From CAZMHJ01 sp046350635 (GTDB lineage Bacteria > Patescibacteriota > Saccharimonadia > Saccharimonadales > CAIOMD01): a DNA stretch of 64,000 nt. The stretch is taken from the NCBI GenBank assembly GCA_046350635.1, contig JAXLZY010000002.1:103889-167888 (forward strand), read 5' to 3'. Positions 61,656 to 64,000 of this stretch are shown piece after piece (position 1 is the stretch's first letter; every line of letters begins with the position of its first letter). The position numbers and the translations under genes are program-made. The notes beneath the pieces are model-generated. The model did no database searches. It was not told where the DNA came from and saw only the letters and a program-made list of their open reading frames with translations.

Positions 61656-63401
61656 TTACTTAGTGGCACAAGCTGGGTTTTCGGTACCCGTAAGACGTTT
61701 AGTCAAATCAGTAAAGCTGTAGTATTTTGACCTATCGGTTAAACCTATGTGGCAGACTGGGTCGTATTGCAAATTAGCCCCAAAGTATTGATTTAACACT
61801 AGTTTAAAAATATTTACCGAATTTGCGTATTTATCTATGTCTTCTTGGTTTACTCCGGGTAATCTATATGCAGCTAAAATACCAAATTTTGCCCTTAGAT
61901 ATCTATCACTCCATTCATTCATATTAGGTGATGATCGAGATTTATCTCCTTTATATGGTTCGTCTTGTAGGATTCCATACGGATAAATACCCTCATCTGA
62001 CTGCAGTACGATGACAGCATTTGGATCATTTGCGATTAAATCATCAGTGATTTTCTTAATCTCGGAATTAATATATTTTACTTGGTCTAAATATTTTTCT
62101 TTTACTGGTTTGCCATTATTATTTTCACCCGAATCGTAGCTTGCAATAGAACCATCAGCATTAAATACGAATGGGTTATGCGGTACCAGTATATGCGCAA
62201 ACATTAATTTTCCACTGTCTGGCGCATTAGTTTTCGTTAGTTGTTTTAGCATTTCTACTTGGTATTGCGCCTGTTCGGTTTCATTGGCAGTTTTATATAG
62301 GTCGGCGTCTTTTAGAAATTCATATGTATAGCTATTGTTTATAAACGCACTGTCAAACAAGCCAAGGTATTTCCGCTGCCCATTTACACGTAAGTCGGAT
62401 CCATTAAAATAAAACTCGCTCGCCAGCGCAGACCTGTCTGATGATCCGAACCAGTTACCAATTAATTGATACTGGTATCCAACTTTTTTAAGTGATTCAA
62501 CCGTCGGGCTATATTGAATACTCCTAAATAACGGTGAGAAGTTTTGGTTTTTACTACCGCCAAATTCACTCTTAATATCAGCAAGATAATCCGTACGCAT
62601 TGTCGAAGCAACAGATAGTGCGGTATACGGGTAATTTGCATAAGCTGATTCGTTTACCGTAAAACCCTTATCTTTAAGGTTGTTTGTAAAAGCAGTATTG
62701 TCGTAATCAAAATCTGCTTTTAACACATCATTATTCGTGTATCTATCAAGCAAAATATAGTAGATATTTGGGGAACCCTTTTTTGTACTCAGAGTGCCAG
62801 TTTTTAACAATGGTGGTTTATATGATAATTGCTTATGCGTGCTGTATACATATCGAGCAAATGGCAAAAGGGTCGTTAGTAGCAAAAACAAACTCATAAC
62901 CAAAACAATGGTTGGCAAACCTTCTTGTAGCGTCTTACTCTTCTTCACAAAATGCGTAATAACCTTGGCAACGTAATAGCTAAAAACCAAAAAAATGGTA
63001 ATTAACACCAGGCTATATACAGAGTAGCTTTGATTTGGTATTGGGTTAAATGCGCGCAAAGTCGGCAAAATACCTAACAATCGTTCCTCATATTTAACGA
63101 GTAAGAATGTCATTAACAAAACGGCAATGATTGTATGGATTCTGTTTGCCTTTACAATAAAGGCATATAACGCAGAAACCCAGAGCGCTGTTACGAGCGA
63201 CACTACTATTGGAATCCACAAATTATCAGTAATTACGGAATCGGCATTGAGCGGTACCTCATCATTCTGACTTCGTAGTAAAAATGTCGAAATTGGGTAA
63301 AAAAGATAAACCGAAAACGATATTAAAAAGCCAACGCCAAATGTTTTTATGTCAAAGGCTTTAGCGTGTTCCACCAACCATTTCTTAAGTCTTGTAGGCA
63401 C
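61656..63401 (-). CDS. sulfatase-like membrane protein (LTA synthase/phosphoethanolamine transferase type)
   Basis: 581 aa: five helices in residues 20-195, then an alkaline-phosphatase-fold outer domain. NIYYILLDRYTNNDVLKADF marks the metal site and the nucleophile-bearing start (Asp followed by Thr-Asn), AHILVPHNPFVFN the middle His, and VLQSDEGIYP a second metal-binding part. The catalytic Thr position is not fully clear by eye. Such enzymes transfer phosphoglycerol or phosphoethanolamine to surface polymers. Follows the methyltransferase by 0 nt on the same strand. Confidence 0.78.
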   Translation of the reverse strand: MPTRLKKWLVEHAKAFDIKTFGVGFLISFSVYLFYPISTFLLRSQNDEVPLNADSVITDNLWIPIVVSLVTALWVSALYAFIVKANRIHTIIAVLLMTFLLVKYEERLLGILPTLRAFNPIPNQSYSVYSLVLITIFLVFSYYVAKVITHFVKKSKTLQEGLPTIVLVMSLFLLLTTLLPFARYVYSTHKQLSYKPPLLKTGTLSTKKGSPNIYYILLDRYTNNDVLKADFDYDNTAFTNNLKDKGFTVNESAYANYPYTALSVASTMRTDYLADIKSEFGGSKNQNFSPLFRSIQYSPTVESLKKVGYQYQLIGNWFGSSDRSALASEFYFNGSDLRVNGQRKYLGLFDSAFINNSYTYEFLKDADLYKTANETEQAQYQVEMLKQLTKTNAPDSGKLMFAHILVPHNPFVFNADGSIASYDSGENNNGKPVKEKYLDQVKYINSEIKKITDDLIANDPNAVIVLQSDEGIYPYGILQDEPYKGDKSRSSPNMNEWSDRYLRAKFGILAAYRLPGVNQEDIDKYANSVNIFKLVLNQYFGANLQYDPVCHIGLTDRSKYYSFTDLTKRLTGTENPACATK

Positions 63402-64000
63402 TTATTTTGCCTTTCGTTCAAACAAGTAAAGTGTACGTTTTGTTCCGGCAATTGCAGATTTTTTAACAAGCTTATAGTACGGCTTGGCTGACTCTTCAAA
63501 GCCCTTAATCGTGTAATCGGGGAATATGTCTTTGCGGGTTGCAAGTAGTTTATCTACCTGCGAATCACCTTTTGGCACGAACTCAATTAGTAAGTACTTG
63601 CCTAAGTTAGTAAAATATTCGAACACTCGCCCTAATGGCACGTTATTAGAAATAGCTAAATGATGTACCAGCGCAAGTGCCATAACAGTATCAACGTTTT
63701 TAGCACGATTTTGTAACACTTGGCGCTCGGCATTACCCCACCCAATTGCCGGGCTTGGGTTAACAATGTCAAACTTTATAGGCAAAATATTTTGCTCTTT
63801 GTTTCGTTTAACCGTTTTGTAGTTTTCCTCCACAGCAAACGGATCAATATCTGCACTAATAACAAAGTCTGCAACTTCACCTGCAACACGGCTAAATAAG
63901 CCGTTATTTGCACCCATATCGAGTACAGTTTTAGCACCACTTAGTTTTACAAAGTCCTGCACCAGTTGCTTCTTTTCGTTAAAAGCTGGTTCGTTATAGT
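63402..64000 (-). CDS. class I SAM-dependent methyltransferase (5' part beyond window)
   Basis: The visible part reads YNEPAFNEKKQLVQDFVKLS, then VLDMGANNGLFSRVAGEVADFVISADIDPFAVEENY (SAM-binding motif I and II), VMALALVHHLAISNN and LLIEFVPKGDSQVDKLL. The frame is open to the window edge; the GTG at 63960-63962 is not a believable start. The family resembles nodulation-type or polysaccharide methyltransferases. It abuts the sulfatase-like gene, suggesting a role in surface polymer modification. Confidence 0.85.
   Translation of the reverse strand, partial: YNEPAFNEKKQLVQDFVKLSGAKTVLDMGANNGLFSRVAGEVADFVISADIDPFAVEENYKTVKRNKEQNILPIKFDIVNPSPAIGWGNAERQVLQNRAKNVDTVMALALVHHLAISNNVPLGRVFEYFTNLGKYLLIEFVPKGDSQVDKLLATRKDIFPDYTIKGFEESAKPYYKLVKKSAIAGTKRTLYLFERKAK

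Noticed and set aside
1..64000. CRISPR array, rRNA operon, transposase, prophage or toxin-antitoxin pair
   Set aside because: No regularly spaced repeats, rRNA-like sequence, transposase or integrase text or paired toxin-type genes were seen.
1..64000. Recoded UGA (Gracilibacteria/Absconditabacteria code)
   Set aside because: TGA is used as a normal stop at several gene ends, including ATGA overlaps, and no conserved Gly is encoded by TGA.

Overview
The window looks like chromosomal sequence from a Patescibacteria/CPR bacterium, most likely a Saccharibacteria (TM7) lineage. This rests on gene style rather than on a marker tree. The genome is gene-dense with moderate GC and uses the standard code, since TGA serves as a stop (for example at 4406-4408 and 5101-5103). 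It carries many small lineage-type membrane proteins, large secreted surface proteins of the kind common in CPR genomes, tRNAs with encoded CCA, and few biosynthetic genes.

Layout. 1-2.4 kb: ftsH (cut by the window edge), tilS and a hypothetical gene. 2.4-3.1 kb: elongator tRNA-Met surrounded by decayed tRNA copies, an 84-86 bp repeat element, and a 26-codon gene. 3.1-6.8 kb: a membrane-less, catalytically dead P-type ATPase-like protein divergent from a four-gene redox cluster. 6.9-9.0 kb: RRM protein, tRNA-Ile2(CAT), FtsB-like protein, tRNA-fMet with decayed copies, YdcF-like protein. 9-14 kb: flavin reductase/HxlR pair, kinase, dus, ABC-2 exporter. 14-23 kb: membrane proteins, MFS, MurC/Mpl-type ligase, MscS, an Fe-S-less MutY-like glycosylase. 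23-31 kb: AlkA-like glycosylase, aspS, CBS protein, DsbA-like protein, a 30-codon gene, a Kef-type antiporter. 31-34 kb: LytR_C-like proteins, an ECF sigma factor with a probable anti-sigma partner, an isolated voltage-sensor-like protein. 34-42 kb: a minus-strand run of surface proteins (WxL-like, FN3, PKD, DUF916-like). 42-46.7 kb: sensor/histidine kinase locus, idi, small enzymes. 46.9-50.3 kb: a molybdopterin oxidoreductase fused to a cytochrome b-type membrane domain, a NarK-like transporter, a histidine phosphatase. 50.5-57.2 kb: tRNA-Asn, membrane genes and a polysaccharide/O-antigen locus, all broken by frequent small indels. 57.9-64 kb: TrmB-type regulator, glmS, hypothetical gene, sulfatase-like membrane protein, methyltransferase (cut by the edge).

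How the genes work together. The second half mostly serves the cell envelope: precursors (glmS, MurC-type ligase), polysaccharide assembly (polyprenyl glycosylphosphotransferase, GT4, O-antigen ligase, GtrA), a sulfatase-type transferase and a secreted adhesin-like set. The 4.2-6.8 kb cluster looks like thiol/redox handling. A recurrent regulatory trait is a -10 hexamer placed only 6-10 nt before the start codon, suggesting frequent leaderless mRNAs.

Caveat. Three zones (37.75-38.29, 43.84-44.45 and 50.5-57.2 kb) hold dense reading-frame breaks in otherwise recognisable genes. The most economical explanation is local sequence or assembly error, not decay. Genes there are reported over their full reconstructed span as pseudogenes.
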